DNA of 64,000 bases from Sphingomonas ginsenosidimutans (GCF_002374835.1 NZ_NWVD01000004.1:124001-188000), one strand, 5' to 3'; positions 1 through 9,217 are shown, counted from the first letter of the stretch. Translations and numbers: made by a program. The notes: generated from the sequence alone by a model not told the origin.

Positions 1-1005
1 CTGGTCGGCGGGCCGCCGGCCGAGGGCGACCGGGCGGCGGCGGCGGTCGAGCGTGCGCTGGGCGCGCCGTTCGCGGTGGACGGCGAGACGATCCATGTCG
101 GCGCGCGGATCGGGCTGGCGCGGATGAGCGAGGGCGAGCCGGTAAGCGACCTGCTGTTCCGGGCGGCCGGCGCGCTGGAGCGCGCCCGCGCCAGCGACGG
201 CGCCACCACGCGCGTGGCGAGCGAGGGCGAGGGCGCGGCGCTGGCGGCGCTGGCCGCGGACCTCCACCGCGCGATCGAGCGCGGCGAGATCGACGTGCTG
301 TTCCAGCCGCAGGTGGCGATGGCCGATGGCCGCATCATCGGCGCGGAGGCGCTGGTGCGCTGGGCGCATCCACGGCTCGGCCCGCTGGGCGCGGAACGGT
401 TGCTGGCGGCGGCGGAGCGTGCCGACCTGGGCGTGGCGCTATCCGACCATGTCCAGACGCTGGCGATGGCGCGGATGGCGATGTGGCCGGAATCCTTGCG
501 CGGGTTGCGGGTGTCGCTGAACGTCACCGCGGCGGACATCTCGCGCGACGGCTTCGCCGCGCAGTTCCTCGATCGCGTAGCGGCGGCGGGGATCGCGCCG
601 GAACAGGTGACCGCGGAGGTGACCGAAAGCGGCGTGATCCATGATCTGGCGGCGGCGAACCGCGCGCTGGCCGCGCTGCGGGAGGGCGGGTGCCGGGTGG
701 CGCTGGACGATTTCGGGACCGGCTATTCCAGCCTCGCCTATCTGTCGCAGTTGCCGCTGGATTACCTCAAGATCGACCGCGCGCTGACGCAGGCGATCGA
801 CGGCGACGCGCGCGGGCGCACGGTCGTAGACGGCGTCATCACGATCGCCGCCGGACTGGGGCTGGAGACGATCGCGGAGGGTGTCGAGACCGAGGCGCAG
901 CGCGCCTTGCTGGCGGCGCGTGGCTGCACTTACTATCAGGGCTTCCTGTGCGCCGGGGCGCTCGACGATGCGGCGCTGGCGCGGCTGGTGGAGGGTCGGC
1001 GATGA
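1..1005 (+). CDS. GGDEF-EAL domain cyclic-di-GMP phosphodiesterase (5' end outside window)
   Basis: The reading frame is open from the first base, so the gene begins upstream of the window. The first ~70 visible residues resemble the end of a GGDEF domain (GARIGLARM, then an alpha-helical tail), and an EAL domain follows. The EAL catalytic set is complete: EALVRW, an Asn in NVTAAD, the Glu of EVTESG, the DDFGTGYSS metal-binding loop, KIDR and EGVET. This predicts hydrolysis of cyclic-di-GMP to pGpG in the cytoplasm. N-terminal sensory or membrane regions cannot be seen. Its stop codon overlaps the next start (ATGA), so the two genes are probably translated together. Confidence 0.93.
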   Translation: MVGGPPAEGDRAAAAVERALGAPFAVDGETIHVGARIGLARMSEGEPVSDLLFRAAGALERARASDGATTRVASEGEGAALAALAADLHRAIERGEIDVLFQPQVAMADGRIIGAEALVRWAHPRLGPLGAERLLAAAERADLGVALSDHVQTLAMARMAMWPESLRGLRVSLNVTAADISRDGFAAQFLDRVAAAGIAPEQVTAEVTESGVIHDLAAANRALAALREGGCRVALDDFGTGYSSLAYLSQLPLDYLKIDRALTQAIDGDARGRTVVDGVITIAAGLGLETIAEGVETEAQRALLAARGCTYYQGFLCAGALDDAALARLVEGRR

Positions 1006-1439
1006 GATATGGCGTGGCGATCGCGGCGGCGGCGATGATGGCGCCCGCGGCCGCCGGGGCGGAGGCCGCGGCGACGCCGCAGGTCGCGATCACGGCCGCG
1101 ATGGCCGACAGTGCGGCGGGCTGGGATGCGGGCGACTTGCCGAAGTTCATGGCGATCTATGCCGATGATGCCATCTATGTCGCAGGTGACAAGGTGGTCG
1201 GCGGCAAGGCGGCGATCGCTGCGCGTTATGCCAAAAGCTTCACGGCCGGCGGCAATGCCCGCGGGCGGCTGCGTTTCCAGCCGCAGGCGTGGCGGACGCT
1301 GAGCGCGGTCCACATGCTGCTGGTGGCGCGCTGGACGCTGACGCCCGACGGCGATGCCAAACCGCAGACCGGGCTGACGACGCTGGTGTTCGAGCGGCGC
1401 AAGGCGGGCTGGCGGATCATTTCGGATCACAGCAGCTGA
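1002..1439 (+). CDS. Secreted NTF2-like (SgcJ/EcaC, DUF4440-type) protein
   Basis: A 145-residue protein starting at the ATG that overlaps the upstream TGA. The N-terminus (MRYGVAIAAAAMMAPAAAGAEA) looks like a cleavable signal peptide with an AxA-type site, which predicts a periplasmic location. The mature part has the pattern of the NTF2-like/SnoaL superfamily: an Asp-rich start (AGDLPKFMAIYADDA), a central 'GGKAAIAARY' segment and a final beta-strand ending GWRIISDHSS. Members of this family bind small ligands or act as small isomerases or cyclases; the substrate here is unknown. Coupling to an EAL protein is visible, but no functional link is established. Confidence 0.8.
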   Translation: MRYGVAIAAAAMMAPAAAGAEAAATPQVAITAAMADSAAGWDAGDLPKFMAIYADDAIYVAGDKVVGGKAAIAARYAKSFTAGGNARGRLRFQPQAWRTLSAVHMLLVARWTLTPDGDAKPQTGLTTLVFERRKAGWRIISDHSS

Positions 1440-1467
1440 GGACGGCGCGGCGCGTGACCCCGGGGAG

Positions 1468-1487
1468 ATCCCGGCTTTCGCCGGGAT
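1468..1487. repeat. REP-like hairpin with GCTTTCGC core
   Basis: A perfect 8-bp inverted repeat (ATCCCGGC / GCCGGGAT) around a TTTC loop, followed by GACG. It lies between convergent genes, after the NTF2-like gene and before the end of mfd. The arrangement matches the two hairpins at 5397-5416 and 5450-5469, but with compensated stem bases, so it probably belongs to a dispersed palindromic family. It could also act as a bidirectional terminator, although no T-tract follows. Confidence 0.6.
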
Positions 1488-1526
1488 GACGCCTGGGGCG
1501 GGCCCCGATGATGTTTGCGGCCGGCG

Positions 1527-4500
1527 TCACCCCGCCGCCTTGGCCAACCCCTTCGACAGTTGCAGCGCGCCGTGCAGCCGCGCTTGCGGGTCGTTCCACG
1601 CGCGCGTCAGCGCCAGTTTCGAATCCGGGCGCAGCTTCGCGATGCCGCCCAGCTTGTCGACATAGGCGAGCAGGGCCGGCACGTTGGGCGGCGTATCGTC
1701 GTGGAAGGTCACCAGTGCGCCCTTCGGCCCCACGTCCAGCTTGGCGACGCACGCGGTTCGCGCGTTGAGTTTGATCTCCATGATCTTGACCAGATTGTCG
1801 GTCGCCTCCGGCAGCGCGCCGAAGCGGTCGATCATTTCCGCGGCGAATTCATCCAGTCCGCGCACGTCCTCCACATCGTTGAGGCGCCGGTACAGGCCCA
1901 TGCGCAGGTCGAGGTCGGGGACGTACTCCTCCGGGATCAGGATCGGCGCATCGACGGTGATCTGCGGCGAGAAGTCGCGCTGGCGCTCGCGCAGGCCGCC
2001 CGCCTTGGCCTCCATGATCGCCTCTTCCAGCATCGACTGGTAGAGTTCGTAACCGACTTCCTTGATATGCCCCGATTGCTCGTCGCCCAGCAGGTTGCCG
2101 GCGCCGCGGATGTCGAGATCGTGGCTGGCGAGCTGGAAACCGGCGCCGAGCGAATCGAGGTCGGACAGCACCTTCAGCCGCTTCTCCGCCGCCTCGGTCA
2201 TCTGCCGTTCGGGGGGCGCGACCATATAGGCGTAGGCGCGCGTCTTCGACCGGCCGACGCGGCCGCGCAGCTGGTAGAGCTGCGCCAGCCCGAAGCGGTC
2301 GGCGCGATTGACAATCATCGTGTTGGCGGACGGAATGTCGATGCCGCTTTCGATGATGGTGGTCGACACCAGCACCTCGAACTTGCGGTCGTAGAAGGCG
2401 CTCATCCGCTCCTCGACCTCGGTCGGCGCCATCTGGCCGTGCGCGACGACGTAGCGGATCTCGGGCACTTCCTTGCGCAGATACTCCTCCAGGTCCGGCA
2501 GGTCGGCGACGCGCGGGGTCACGACAAAGCTTTGCCCGCCGCGATAATGTTCGCGCAGCAGCGCCTCGCGCAGGACGACCGGATCCCACGGCATGACATA
2601 GGTGCGCACCGCCAGGCGATCCACCGGCGGGGTCTGGATCACCGACAGCTCGCGCAGCCCCGACATTGCCATCTGGAGCGTGCGCGGGATGGGCGTGGCG
2701 GTGAGCGTCAGCATATGGACGTCGGCGCGCAGCGTCTTGAGCCGTTCCTTGTGCGTCACCCCGAACCGCTGTTCCTCATCGACGATGACGAGGCCGAGGC
2801 GCTTGAAATCGACGCCCTTGGCGAGCAGCGCGTGGGTGCCGATGACGATGTCGATCGTGCCCGCGGCCAGGCCCTCCTTGACCTTCTTCGCCTCGGCGGC
2901 GGGGACGAGGCGGGAGAGACGCCCGATCTCCAGCGGGAAGCCCTCGAACCGTTGCAGGAAATTCTGGTGGTGCTGACGCGCGAGCAGCGTGGTGGGGCAC
3001 ACGACCGCCACCTGCATCCCCGCCATCGCCGCGACGAAGGCGGCGCGCAACGCGACCTCGGTCTTGCCGAAGCCGACGTCGCCGACGATCAGCCGGTCCA
3101 TCGGCTTGCCCGCCGACAGATCGCCCAGCACGTCGGCGATCGCGCGATCCTGATCGTCGGTTTCCTCGTACGGGAAGCGATCGACGAAACTGGGATAGCC
3201 GCTCTGGTCCGGCTCCGCGACCTCGCCGGGGCGCAGCGCGCGTTCGGCGGCGACCGCGATCAGCTCACCCGCGATCTCGCGGATGCGCTCCTTCATCTTC
3301 GACTTGCGGCGCTGCCATGCCTCGCCGCCGAGCCGGTCGAGCGTGCCGCCCTCCTCCGACGAGCCGTAGCGCGAGAGGACCTCGAGGTTTTCGACCGGGA
3401 TGTAGAGCTTGTCGCCGCCGGCATATTCCAGTGCGACGCAATCGTGCGGCGCCTTCGCGACCGGCACCTGCGTCAGCCCGACATAGCGGCCGATGCCGTG
3501 ATCGGTATGCACCACCAGATCGCCGGGCGACAGCGTCGCCAGTTCGGCGAGGAAGGCGTCGGCGGACTTGCGGCGCTTGCTGCGGCGGATCAGCCGGTCG
3601 CCGAGCATGTCCTGTTCGGTCAGCACCGCGACGTCGGGCGCGGCGAAGCCATGGTCGAGCGGCACGACCGTCAGCGCGACGCCGCGATCGGCGATGCCCA
3701 GCGCCTCCTGCCACGTATCGGCCAGCGCCGCGCCGGTCAGGCCGTGGTCCTGAAGGAGGCTGCGCAGCCGTTCCCGCGCGCCGATCGAATAGCTGGCGAG
3801 CACCGGCTTGCGGCCGTCCTTGCGCAGCCGGGCGACGTGCGCGACGACCGCTTCGTAGACGTTGCTCTGGTTCGCGCGCTCCGGCGCGAAGTCGCGCGGG
3901 CCGTCGACGTTGAAGTCGAGCACCGTCGCCGATTCGGGTTCGTGGAACGGCGTGACGAGATGCGCGGGCGCGTCCGCGACGCGCGCGGCCCATTCCTTCG
4001 GATCGAGATACAGCGTCTTCGCCGGCAGCGCGCGATAGCTGCCCGGTTCGGCCGCCTCGGCGCGTTTGCGATTGTCGTAATAATCGGCGATTGCCTCCAG
4101 GCGCGATTCGACCGCCGCGGGCGTGCCGGCATCGCGCACGACGATCGCGTCGTCGCCCAGATGGTCCCACACCGTCGCCAGCTTGTCCTCGAACAGCGGC
4201 AGCCAGTGTTCCATGCCCGCCAGCCGTCGTCCCTCGCTGACCGCCTGATACAGCGGGTCGCCCGTGGCGGTGGCGCCGAACGTCTCGCGATAGCGGGTGC
4301 GGAACCGCTTCACGCTGTCCTCGTCGAGCAGCGCTTCGGAGGCGGGGAGCAGGACGAAGCGGTCGATCCGCCCGGTGGTGCGCTGGTCGGCGGGGTCGAA
4401 GGTGCGCACGCTTTCGATCTCGTCGCCGAAGAAATCGAGGCGCAGCGCCTGCTGCTCGCCGCTGGGGAACAGATCGACCAGCCCGCCTCGGACCGCATAT

Positions 4501-4982
4501 TCGCCCTGATCGTGGACGGTATCGGTGCGGACGTAGCCGTTCGCCTGGAGCAGCGCGCCCAGTTTCTCGATCCCCAGCCGCGCGCCCGGCTTCAGCTCCG
4601 CCACCAGTTGCCGGATGCGGAACGGCGTCAGCGTGCGCTGCGTCATCGCATTGACGGTGGTCAGCACCAGCTGCGCCGCGCCTGGCTTGTGCTGGAGCCG
4701 GTGGAGCGTGCCGATCCGTTCGGCCATGATCCGCAGCGTCGGGCTGGCGCGATCGAAGGGCAGGCAGTCCCAGGCGGGCAGCTGCACCACCTCCAGCTCC
4801 GGCGCGAAGAAGGTAGCGGCACCGGCGATCGCGCGCATTTGCGCCTCGTCGGGGGCGACGAATACCGCGCGGGCGGGCGCGGCGCGCGCCAGATCGGCGA
4901 GTAGCACCGGCAGGAAGCCGGCCGGCACGCCGGACAGGGTCAGCGGCGCGGCGGCCTTCAGGATCGTGGACAGGTCGGGCAT
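1527..4982 (-). CDS. mfd: Transcription-repair coupling factor Mfd
   Basis: An 1151-residue protein, the usual length for Mfd. It binds RNA polymerase stalled at DNA lesions, pushes it off and recruits UvrA for nucleotide-excision repair. Visible in order: a UvrB-like N-terminal region (residues ~1-350); the RNAP-interacting module beginning HTDHGIGRYVGL (~490-550); a superfamily 2 translocase with Walker A GDVGFGKTE (~residue 632) and Walker B DEEQ (~734); helicase motifs TATPIPRTL, IIESGIDIP and QLRGRVGRS; and a C-terminal TRCF domain ending in the UvrA-masking region. The ATG start lies 124 bp from sdhE, which reads in the same direction and may be co-transcribed upstream of it. Confidence 0.98.
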   Translation of the reverse strand: MPDLSTILKAAAPLTLSGVPAGFLPVLLADLARAAPARAVFVAPDEAQMRAIAGAATFFAPELEVVQLPAWDCLPFDRASPTLRIMAERIGTLHRLQHKPGAAQLVLTTVNAMTQRTLTPFRIRQLVAELKPGARLGIEKLGALLQANGYVRTDTVHDQGEYAVRGGLVDLFPSGEQQALRLDFFGDEIESVRTFDPADQRTTGRIDRFVLLPASEALLDEDSVKRFRTRYRETFGATATGDPLYQAVSEGRRLAGMEHWLPLFEDKLATVWDHLGDDAIVVRDAGTPAAVESRLEAIADYYDNRKRAEAAEPGSYRALPAKTLYLDPKEWAARVADAPAHLVTPFHEPESATVLDFNVDGPRDFAPERANQSNVYEAVVAHVARLRKDGRKPVLASYSIGARERLRSLLQDHGLTGAALADTWQEALGIADRGVALTVVPLDHGFAAPDVAVLTEQDMLGDRLIRRSKRRKSADAFLAELATLSPGDLVVHTDHGIGRYVGLTQVPVAKAPHDCVALEYAGGDKLYIPVENLEVLSRYGSSEEGGTLDRLGGEAWQRRKSKMKERIREIAGELIAVAAERALRPGEVAEPDQSGYPSFVDRFPYEETDDQDRAIADVLGDLSAGKPMDRLIVGDVGFGKTEVALRAAFVAAMAGMQVAVVCPTTLLARQHHQNFLQRFEGFPLEIGRLSRLVPAAEAKKVKEGLAAGTIDIVIGTHALLAKGVDFKRLGLVIVDEEQRFGVTHKERLKTLRADVHMLTLTATPIPRTLQMAMSGLRELSVIQTPPVDRLAVRTYVMPWDPVVLREALLREHYRGGQSFVVTPRVADLPDLEEYLRKEVPEIRYVVAHGQMAPTEVEERMSAFYDRKFEVLVSTTIIESGIDIPSANTMIVNRADRFGLAQLYQLRGRVGRSKTRAYAYMVAPPERQMTEAAEKRLKVLSDLDSLGAGFQLASHDLDIRGAGNLLGDEQSGHIKEVGYELYQSMLEEAIMEAKAGGLRERQRDFSPQITVDAPILIPEEYVPDLDLRMGLYRRLNDVEDVRGLDEFAAEMIDRFGALPEATDNLVKIMEIKLNARTACVAKLDVGPKGALVTFHDDTPPNVPALLAYVDKLGGIAKLRPDSKLALTRAWNDPQARLHGALQLSKGLAKAAG

Positions 4983-4997
4983 CAGAAACCTTCATAG

Positions 4998-5020
4998 CCC
5001 TCTCCCCACCGGGGAGAGGG
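4998..5020. repeat. Palindromic CCCTCTCCCC/GGGGAGAGGG repeat, copy 1
   Basis: A perfect 10-bp inverted repeat with a three-base ACC loop, in the mfd-sdhE intergenic space. A second near-copy lies 57 bp further on. The two are separated by CACCGGGAGGCTCGCC and similar GC-rich sequence, giving a composite element. I see no ORF in this gap. Confidence 0.6.
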
Positions 5021-5076
5021 GCGGGTGTCTCACCGGGAGGCTCGCCTCTGCGAGACCCCGGCCCCTCACCCCGGCC

Positions 5077-5095
5077 CTCTCCCCGACGGGGAGAG
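5077..5095. repeat. Palindromic CTCTCCCC/GGGGAGAG repeat, copy 2
   Basis: An inverted repeat with an 8-bp perfect core and a GAC loop, nearly the same as the copy at 4998-5020. It stands 12 bp from the sdhE stop codon, so it could form a hairpin in the sdhE-mfd transcript and act as an attenuator or RNA-stability element. Confidence 0.55.
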
Positions 5096-5106
5096 AGAGA
5101 CAGAAC

Positions 5107-5382
5107 TCACATCCCCGGATTAAGCACCGTGACGAAATCGACGCGGCGCATCGTGTCCATCATTTCCCCCTCCCATTCGGGCGGGCAGGGGATGGAGCCG
5201 ATCGCCCAGCCCATGATGTCGACATCCTGTTCCTCCAGCAGCGCCTCGAACCAGCCGAGCTGGTCGGGCGACCAGCCGGCGCCGTGCGCGTCAAAAAAGC
5301 CCCCGATCATCAGATCGGCCTCGCGCGTGCCGCGGTGCCAGGCGCGGAAGCGCAGGCGTTTCAGGCGGATGTCGTGGTCCAT
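5107..5382 (-). CDS. sdhE: FAD assembly factor SdhE (DUF339/YgfY family)
   Basis: A 91-residue protein of the small all-helical SdhE family, which promotes covalent attachment of FAD to the flavoprotein subunit of succinate dehydrogenase. Family hallmarks are visible: an N-terminal RLKRLRFRAWHRGTREAD segment with the RGxxE-type motif (here RGTRE) that contacts SdhA, then the acidic 'FEALLEEQDVDI' helix and an 'MDTMRRVD' tail. I chose the ATG at 5382 over the TTG three bases upstream; an AAAGAG lies just before it. It is upstream of mfd in the same orientation and divergent from recG. The recG-sdhE-mfd neighbourhood is common in Alphaproteobacteria. Confidence 0.93.
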   Translation of the reverse strand: MDHDIRLKRLRFRAWHRGTREADLMIGGFFDAHGAGWSPDQLGWFEALLEEQDVDIMGWAIGSIPCPPEWEGEMMDTMRRVDFVTVLNPGM

Positions 5383-5392
5383 CAAACTCTTT

Positions 5393-5473
5393 CGTCATGC
5401 CAGCGGATGCTGGCATCTTTCTGCGGCAGGTGTGCCCGGTCACGCAAAGATGCCAGCTTTCGCTGGCATGACG
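5393..5473. repeat. BIME-like inverted pair of REP hairpins
   Basis: Two hairpins, ATGCCAGC-GGAT-GCTGGCAT (5397-5416) and ATGCCAGC-TTTC-GCTGGCAT (5450-5469), are themselves arranged as an inverted repeat. The 28-base arms run from CGTCATGCC... to ...GGCATGACG around a 25-base centre and differ only in the loop tetrad. This is the geometry of a bacterial interspersed mosaic element. It fills the divergent gap between sdhE and recG, so it sits among both promoters. Confidence 0.7.
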
Positions 5474-5505
5474 GGCAACGGCGGAATAGTCGGACGGACA
5501 TAGTC

Positions 5506-7560
5506 ATGCGACCCGATATCCTCAATCCGTTGTTCGCCGAGGTACAGGCGCTCAAGGGCGTCGGCCCGACGCTGGCCAAGCCGCTGGACCGGCTGGGCAT
5601 TGCGCGGGTCGTCGACCTGCTGTTCCATCTGCCGTCCGGCTGGGTCGACCGCGTGGCGCGCGACGAGCTGATGCACGGTGATGTCAGCCGGACGATCGCG
5701 ATCACCGTGACCCCGCGCGAATACCGCACGTCGTCCTCGCCGCGCGGTCCGACGCGGGTGCAGGCGGTGGATGCGCACGGCAACCACGTCAGTCTGGTCT
5801 ATTTCGGCGGATCGTCCGGCTGGGCGAGGAAGCAGCTGCCGCTGGGCGAGGCGAAGCGGATTTCGGGCAAGCTGGAGCAATATGGCCAGGAACTGCAGAT
5901 CATCCACCCTGAGATCGTCGGCGAGGACGATACTTTTCGCGAGCGCGAGGCGATCTATCCGCTGAGCGAGGGGATGACGTCGCGCCGGCTGGCGGGGCTG
6001 ATCGAACAGGCGCTGGCGCGCGCGCCGGTGCTGGCCGAATGGATCGAGCCGAGCCTGAAGGCGCGGCACGGCTGGCCCGACTGGCGCGAGGCGGTGGCGC
6101 GCATCCATGCCGACCCGGCGGACGCGACCGCGCGGGCTCGGCTGGCCTATGACGAGGTGTTCGCCAACCAGCTGGCGCTGTCGATCGTGCGCGCCGACAC
6201 GCGGCGGCGGCGCGGGCGCGCGCTGGCGGGCGACGGGCGGCTGCGCGATCTGCTGCGGCTGCCGTACCAGTTGACCGGGGCGCAGGCGCGCAGCGTCCGG
6301 GAGATCGAGGGCGACATGGCGCAATCCTCCCCGATGCTGCGGCTGTTGCAGGGCGACGTCGGGTCGGGAAAGACGCTGGTGGCGGCGATGGCGCTGCTGA
6401 TCGCGGTGGAGGCGGGGGCGCAGGGCGCGATGCTGGCGCCGACCGAGATCCTGGCGCGCCAGCATTACGAAACGCTGCGGCGGACGCTCGCGGGACTGCC
6501 GGTGGAAATCGCGGTGCTGACTGGCCGCGACAAGGGCCGCGCGCGCGAAGCGACGCTGATGGGGCTGGCGGACGGATCGATCCACATCCTGGTGGGCACG
6601 CACGCGATCTTCCAGGAGGCGGTCGGCTATCGCGACCTGGGGCTGGTGGTGGTGGACGAGCAGCACCGGTTCGGCGTGGCGGAACGGATGCTGTTGCAGG
6701 ACAAGGGCCGCCAGCCGCCACACGTGCTGGCGATGACCGCGACGCCGATCCCGCGCACGCTGACGCTGGCGCTGCATGGCGAGATGGACCAGAGCCGGCT
6801 GGACGAGATGCCGCCTGGTCGCGAACCGATCGAGACGCGCGTGGTGTCCGAGGAGCGCGTCGACGAGGTGATCAACGCGCTGGGCCGGCATCTGTCGGAG
6901 GGCAAGCAGGCCTATTGGGTGTGCCCGCTGGTGGAGGAAAGCGAGACCAGCGACCTTCAGGCCGCGGAGGCGCGCGCGGCGGCGCTGGCGAGCCGCTTCG
7001 GCGATCGTGTCGGGCTGGTCCACGGGCGGTTGCGCGGGGCGGAGAAGGATGCGGTCATGGCGCGCTTTTCCGCCGGCGAGACCGGCGTGCTGGTAGCGAC
7101 GACGGTGATCGAGGTGGGCGTGGACGTCCCCAATGCGACGCTGATCGTCATCGAACATGCCGACCGTTTCGGGCTGGCGCAGTTGCACCAGCTGCGCGGG
7201 CGGGTCGGGCGCGGCGGGGGACGGTCGGTGTGCCTGCTGCTGCGCGGCAGCGCGCTGAGCGAGACGGCGCGCGCGCGACTGGCGCTGATGCGCGAGACCA
7301 ACGATGGGTTCCGCATCGCGGAGGAAGACCTGCGGCTGCGCGGCGCGGGCGAATTGCTGGGCACGCGGCAATCAGGGGAGGCGATGTTCCGGCTGGCGAC
7401 GCCGGAACTGCTGGGCGAGCTGCTGCCCGCGGCGACCGACGATGCGCGGCTGATGATCGATCGCGACGGCGGGCTGGAGGGCGAGCGCGGGCAGGCGGCG
7501 CGGGTGGCGCTGTACCTGTTCGAGCGCGACGCCGGGGTGGCGCTGCTGCGGTCCGGGTGA
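5506..7560 (+). CDS. recG: ATP-dependent DNA helicase RecG
   Basis: A 684-residue protein starting at the ATG at 5506; the open frame extends further upstream only through repeats and the sdhE antisense. RecG remodels stalled replication forks and Holliday junctions. The N-terminal wedge/OB-fold region (roughly residues 1-200) includes the VGP helix-hairpin motif (LKGVGPTLAKPL). The helicase core has Walker A GDVGSGKTLVA (~283-293), DEQHRFGV (~384), TATPIPRTL, VIEVGVDVPNA and QLRGRVGRGG, followed by a C-terminal domain with the RGAGELLGTRQSG motif. It is convergent with the PilZ gene, four bases away. No strong ribosome-binding site precedes the start. Confidence 0.97.
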   Translation: MRPDILNPLFAEVQALKGVGPTLAKPLDRLGIARVVDLLFHLPSGWVDRVARDELMHGDVSRTIAITVTPREYRTSSSPRGPTRVQAVDAHGNHVSLVYFGGSSGWARKQLPLGEAKRISGKLEQYGQELQIIHPEIVGEDDTFREREAIYPLSEGMTSRRLAGLIEQALARAPVLAEWIEPSLKARHGWPDWREAVARIHADPADATARARLAYDEVFANQLALSIVRADTRRRRGRALAGDGRLRDLLRLPYQLTGAQARSVREIEGDMAQSSPMLRLLQGDVGSGKTLVAAMALLIAVEAGAQGAMLAPTEILARQHYETLRRTLAGLPVEIAVLTGRDKGRAREATLMGLADGSIHILVGTHAIFQEAVGYRDLGLVVVDEQHRFGVAERMLLQDKGRQPPHVLAMTATPIPRTLTLALHGEMDQSRLDEMPPGREPIETRVVSEERVDEVINALGRHLSEGKQAYWVCPLVEESETSDLQAAEARAAALASRFGDRVGLVHGRLRGAEKDAVMARFSAGETGVLVATTVIEVGVDVPNATLIVIEHADRFGLAQLHQLRGRVGRGGGRSVCLLLRGSALSETARARLALMRETNDGFRIAEEDLRLRGAGELLGTRQSGEAMFRLATPELLGELLPAATDDARLMIDRDGGLEGERGQAARVALYLFERDAGVALLRSG

Positions 7561-7564
7561 TGCG

Positions 7565-7870
7565 TCAGCGCATCGCGGCGAGCGCGAACTGGTAAAGCGC
7601 GGGCGGTATTTCACGCGTCAGCCGGCAGCCGATGCGCCCGCCCAGCGTCCAGCGCACTTCCCCGGTGAAGTCGCCGACGACCGGCAGCGTGACCGATACC
7701 AGCGACCCCACCGGCAACCCGGTCTCGCACCGCGCCATGAAGCCGTGCGGGGAGACGTTGACGATCGTCATCGGGAAGGAAGAATCACCGGTGCGGCCGC
7801 GCGCGCGAAACATGGTTTCGTCGCGCGTCTCGGCGCGTTCCTCGAAGATGGCGATTGCCGGACGTCCCAC
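7565..7870 (-). CDS. Small PilZ-domain protein (putative cyclic-di-GMP binding)
   Basis: A 101-residue single-domain protein. It has PilZ features: an Arg-containing N-terminal stretch (RARGRTGDSSF), a central N-x-S-x-x-G (NVSPHGFMA) that matches the PilZ D/NxSxxG motif, and beta strands ending in GCRL. The RxxxR switch motif is only loosely matched, so nucleotide binding is likely but not certain. The start is a GTG with AAAGG eight bases upstream; an in-frame ATG 20 codons later is the alternative. It stands alone between recG (convergent) and the tyrS operon. A second small PilZ gene is at 14809-15117. Confidence 0.8.
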   Translation of the reverse strand: MGRPAIAIFEERAETRDETMFRARGRTGDSSFPMTIVNVSPHGFMARCETGLPVGSLVSVTLPVVGDFTGEVRWTLGGRIGCRLTREIPPALYQFALAAMR

Positions 7871-7965
7871 GCGGATACCTTTCCCAAGCTCGATATCGAC
7901 AACACGACATCCGGTTTAAGGAAGGGTGAAACGTTACGGGTGGCTAATCTCTTTACCCCGTTTGT

Positions 7966-9192
7966 CTAACGCGGGTGAACGATGCCGTGGTGCTTCTTTC
8001 CGGCCGATACGCGCACCGGCTGGCCGGCGAGCGTCACGACCGCGCCTTCGTCCGACACCTTTTCCCCGTCGATGCGCGCGCCGCCGCCCTTGATGAGCCG
8101 GCGGGCCTCCCCCTTCGATGCGGCGAAGCCCAGCTCGATCAGCGCATCGACCAGCGGGATCGATCCGGCGGCGGTGATCGACGGGAGCGATCCGCCGCTG
8201 GCCCCTTCCTCGAAGGTGCGGCGTGCGGTTTCGGCCGCCTCGTCCGCCGCCGCCCGGCCGCGACACAGCGCGGTCGCTTCGTTGGCGAGCACCTTCTTCG
8301 CTTCGTTGATCTCGGCGCCTTCCAATGCCTCGAGCCTGGCGATCTCGTCCAGCGGCACGTCGGTGAACAGCCGCAGGAAGCGGCCGACATCGCGGTCATC
8401 GGTGTTGCGCCAGAACTGCCAGTAATCGAAGTGCGGCAGCTGATCCTCATGCAGCCACACCGCGCCGGCGACGGTCTTGCCCATCTTCTGCCCGTCGGCG
8501 GTGGTGAGCAGCGGGGTGGTGATGCCGAACACCTCCGTCCCGTCCATCCGGCGCGCCAGTTCGATGCCGTTGACGATATTGCCCCACTGGTCGCTGCCGC
8601 CCATCTGGATGCGCACGCCGTGGCGCCGCGCCAGTTCGCGGAAGTCGTAACCCTGCAGGATCATATAATTGAATTCGAGGAAGCTGAGCGACTGTTCGCG
8701 GTCCAGCCGCAGCTTCACCGAATCGAACGACAGCATCCGGTTGACGCTGAAATGCTGCCCGATCTCGCGCAGAAAGGGGATGTATTCCAGCTTGTCGAGC
8801 CATTCGGCATTGTTGACCATCACCGCATCGGTGGCGCCGTCGCCGAATGTCAGGAACCGGCCGAAAATGCGCTGGATGCCCGCGATGTTGGCGGCGATCA
8901 CGTCATCCGACGACAGTTTGCGCGCCTCGTCCTTGAAACTCGGGTCGCCGATCTTGCCGGTGCCGCCGCCCATCAGCACATACGGTTTGTGCCCCGCCTG
9001 TTGCAGGCGGCGCAGCAGCATGATCTGCACCAGACTGCCGACGTGGAGCGACGGCGCGGTGGGATCGAAGCCGATATAGCCGGGCACCACCTGTTTCGCG
9101 GCCAGCGCATCGAGCGCGGCCGCATCGGTCGTCTGGTGGATATAGCCGCGTTCCGACAGAAGGCGGAGGAGATCGGACGAAAATTCGCTCAT
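7966..9192 (-). CDS. tyrS: Tyrosyl-tRNA synthetase
   Basis: A 408-residue class I aminoacyl-tRNA synthetase that charges tRNA-Tyr in the cytoplasm. Visible features: the HIGH-like HVGS (residues 50-53) after GFDPTAPSL; the tyrosine/ATP pocket segment [18 protein letters not shown]; a KMSKS-like KMGKT; and a C-terminal S4 RNA-binding domain ([20 protein letters not shown]). The start ATG at 9192 is chosen because homology begins at MSEFSSDLL; the frame upstream lies within the NlpD gene. It ends a minus-strand run that begins at serS. Confidence 0.97.
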   Translation of the reverse strand: MSEFSSDLLRLLSERGYIHQTTDAAALDALAAKQVVPGYIGFDPTAPSLHVGSLVQIMLLRRLQQAGHKPYVLMGGGTGKIGDPSFKDEARKLSSDDVIAANIAGIQRIFGRFLTFGDGATDAVMVNNAEWLDKLEYIPFLREIGQHFSVNRMLSFDSVKLRLDREQSLSFLEFNYMILQGYDFRELARRHGVRIQMGGSDQWGNIVNGIELARRMDGTEVFGITTPLLTTADGQKMGKTVAGAVWLHEDQLPHFDYWQFWRNTDDRDVGRFLRLFTDVPLDEIARLEALEGAEINEAKKVLANEATALCRGRAAADEAAETARRTFEEGASGGSLPSITAAGSIPLVDALIELGFAASKGEARRLIKGGGARIDGEKVSDEGAVVTLAGQPVRVSAGKKHHGIVHPR

Positions 9193-9217
9193 GACGGGAC
9201 GGGGCGTTACACGCGCG

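Noticed and set aside
1515..4904. Very long open frame on the plus strand across mfd
   Set aside because: It is antisense to mfd in a high-GC region with few stop codons; composition is low-complexity Arg/His/Asp-rich with no domain, and Mfd on the other strand has every expected motif.
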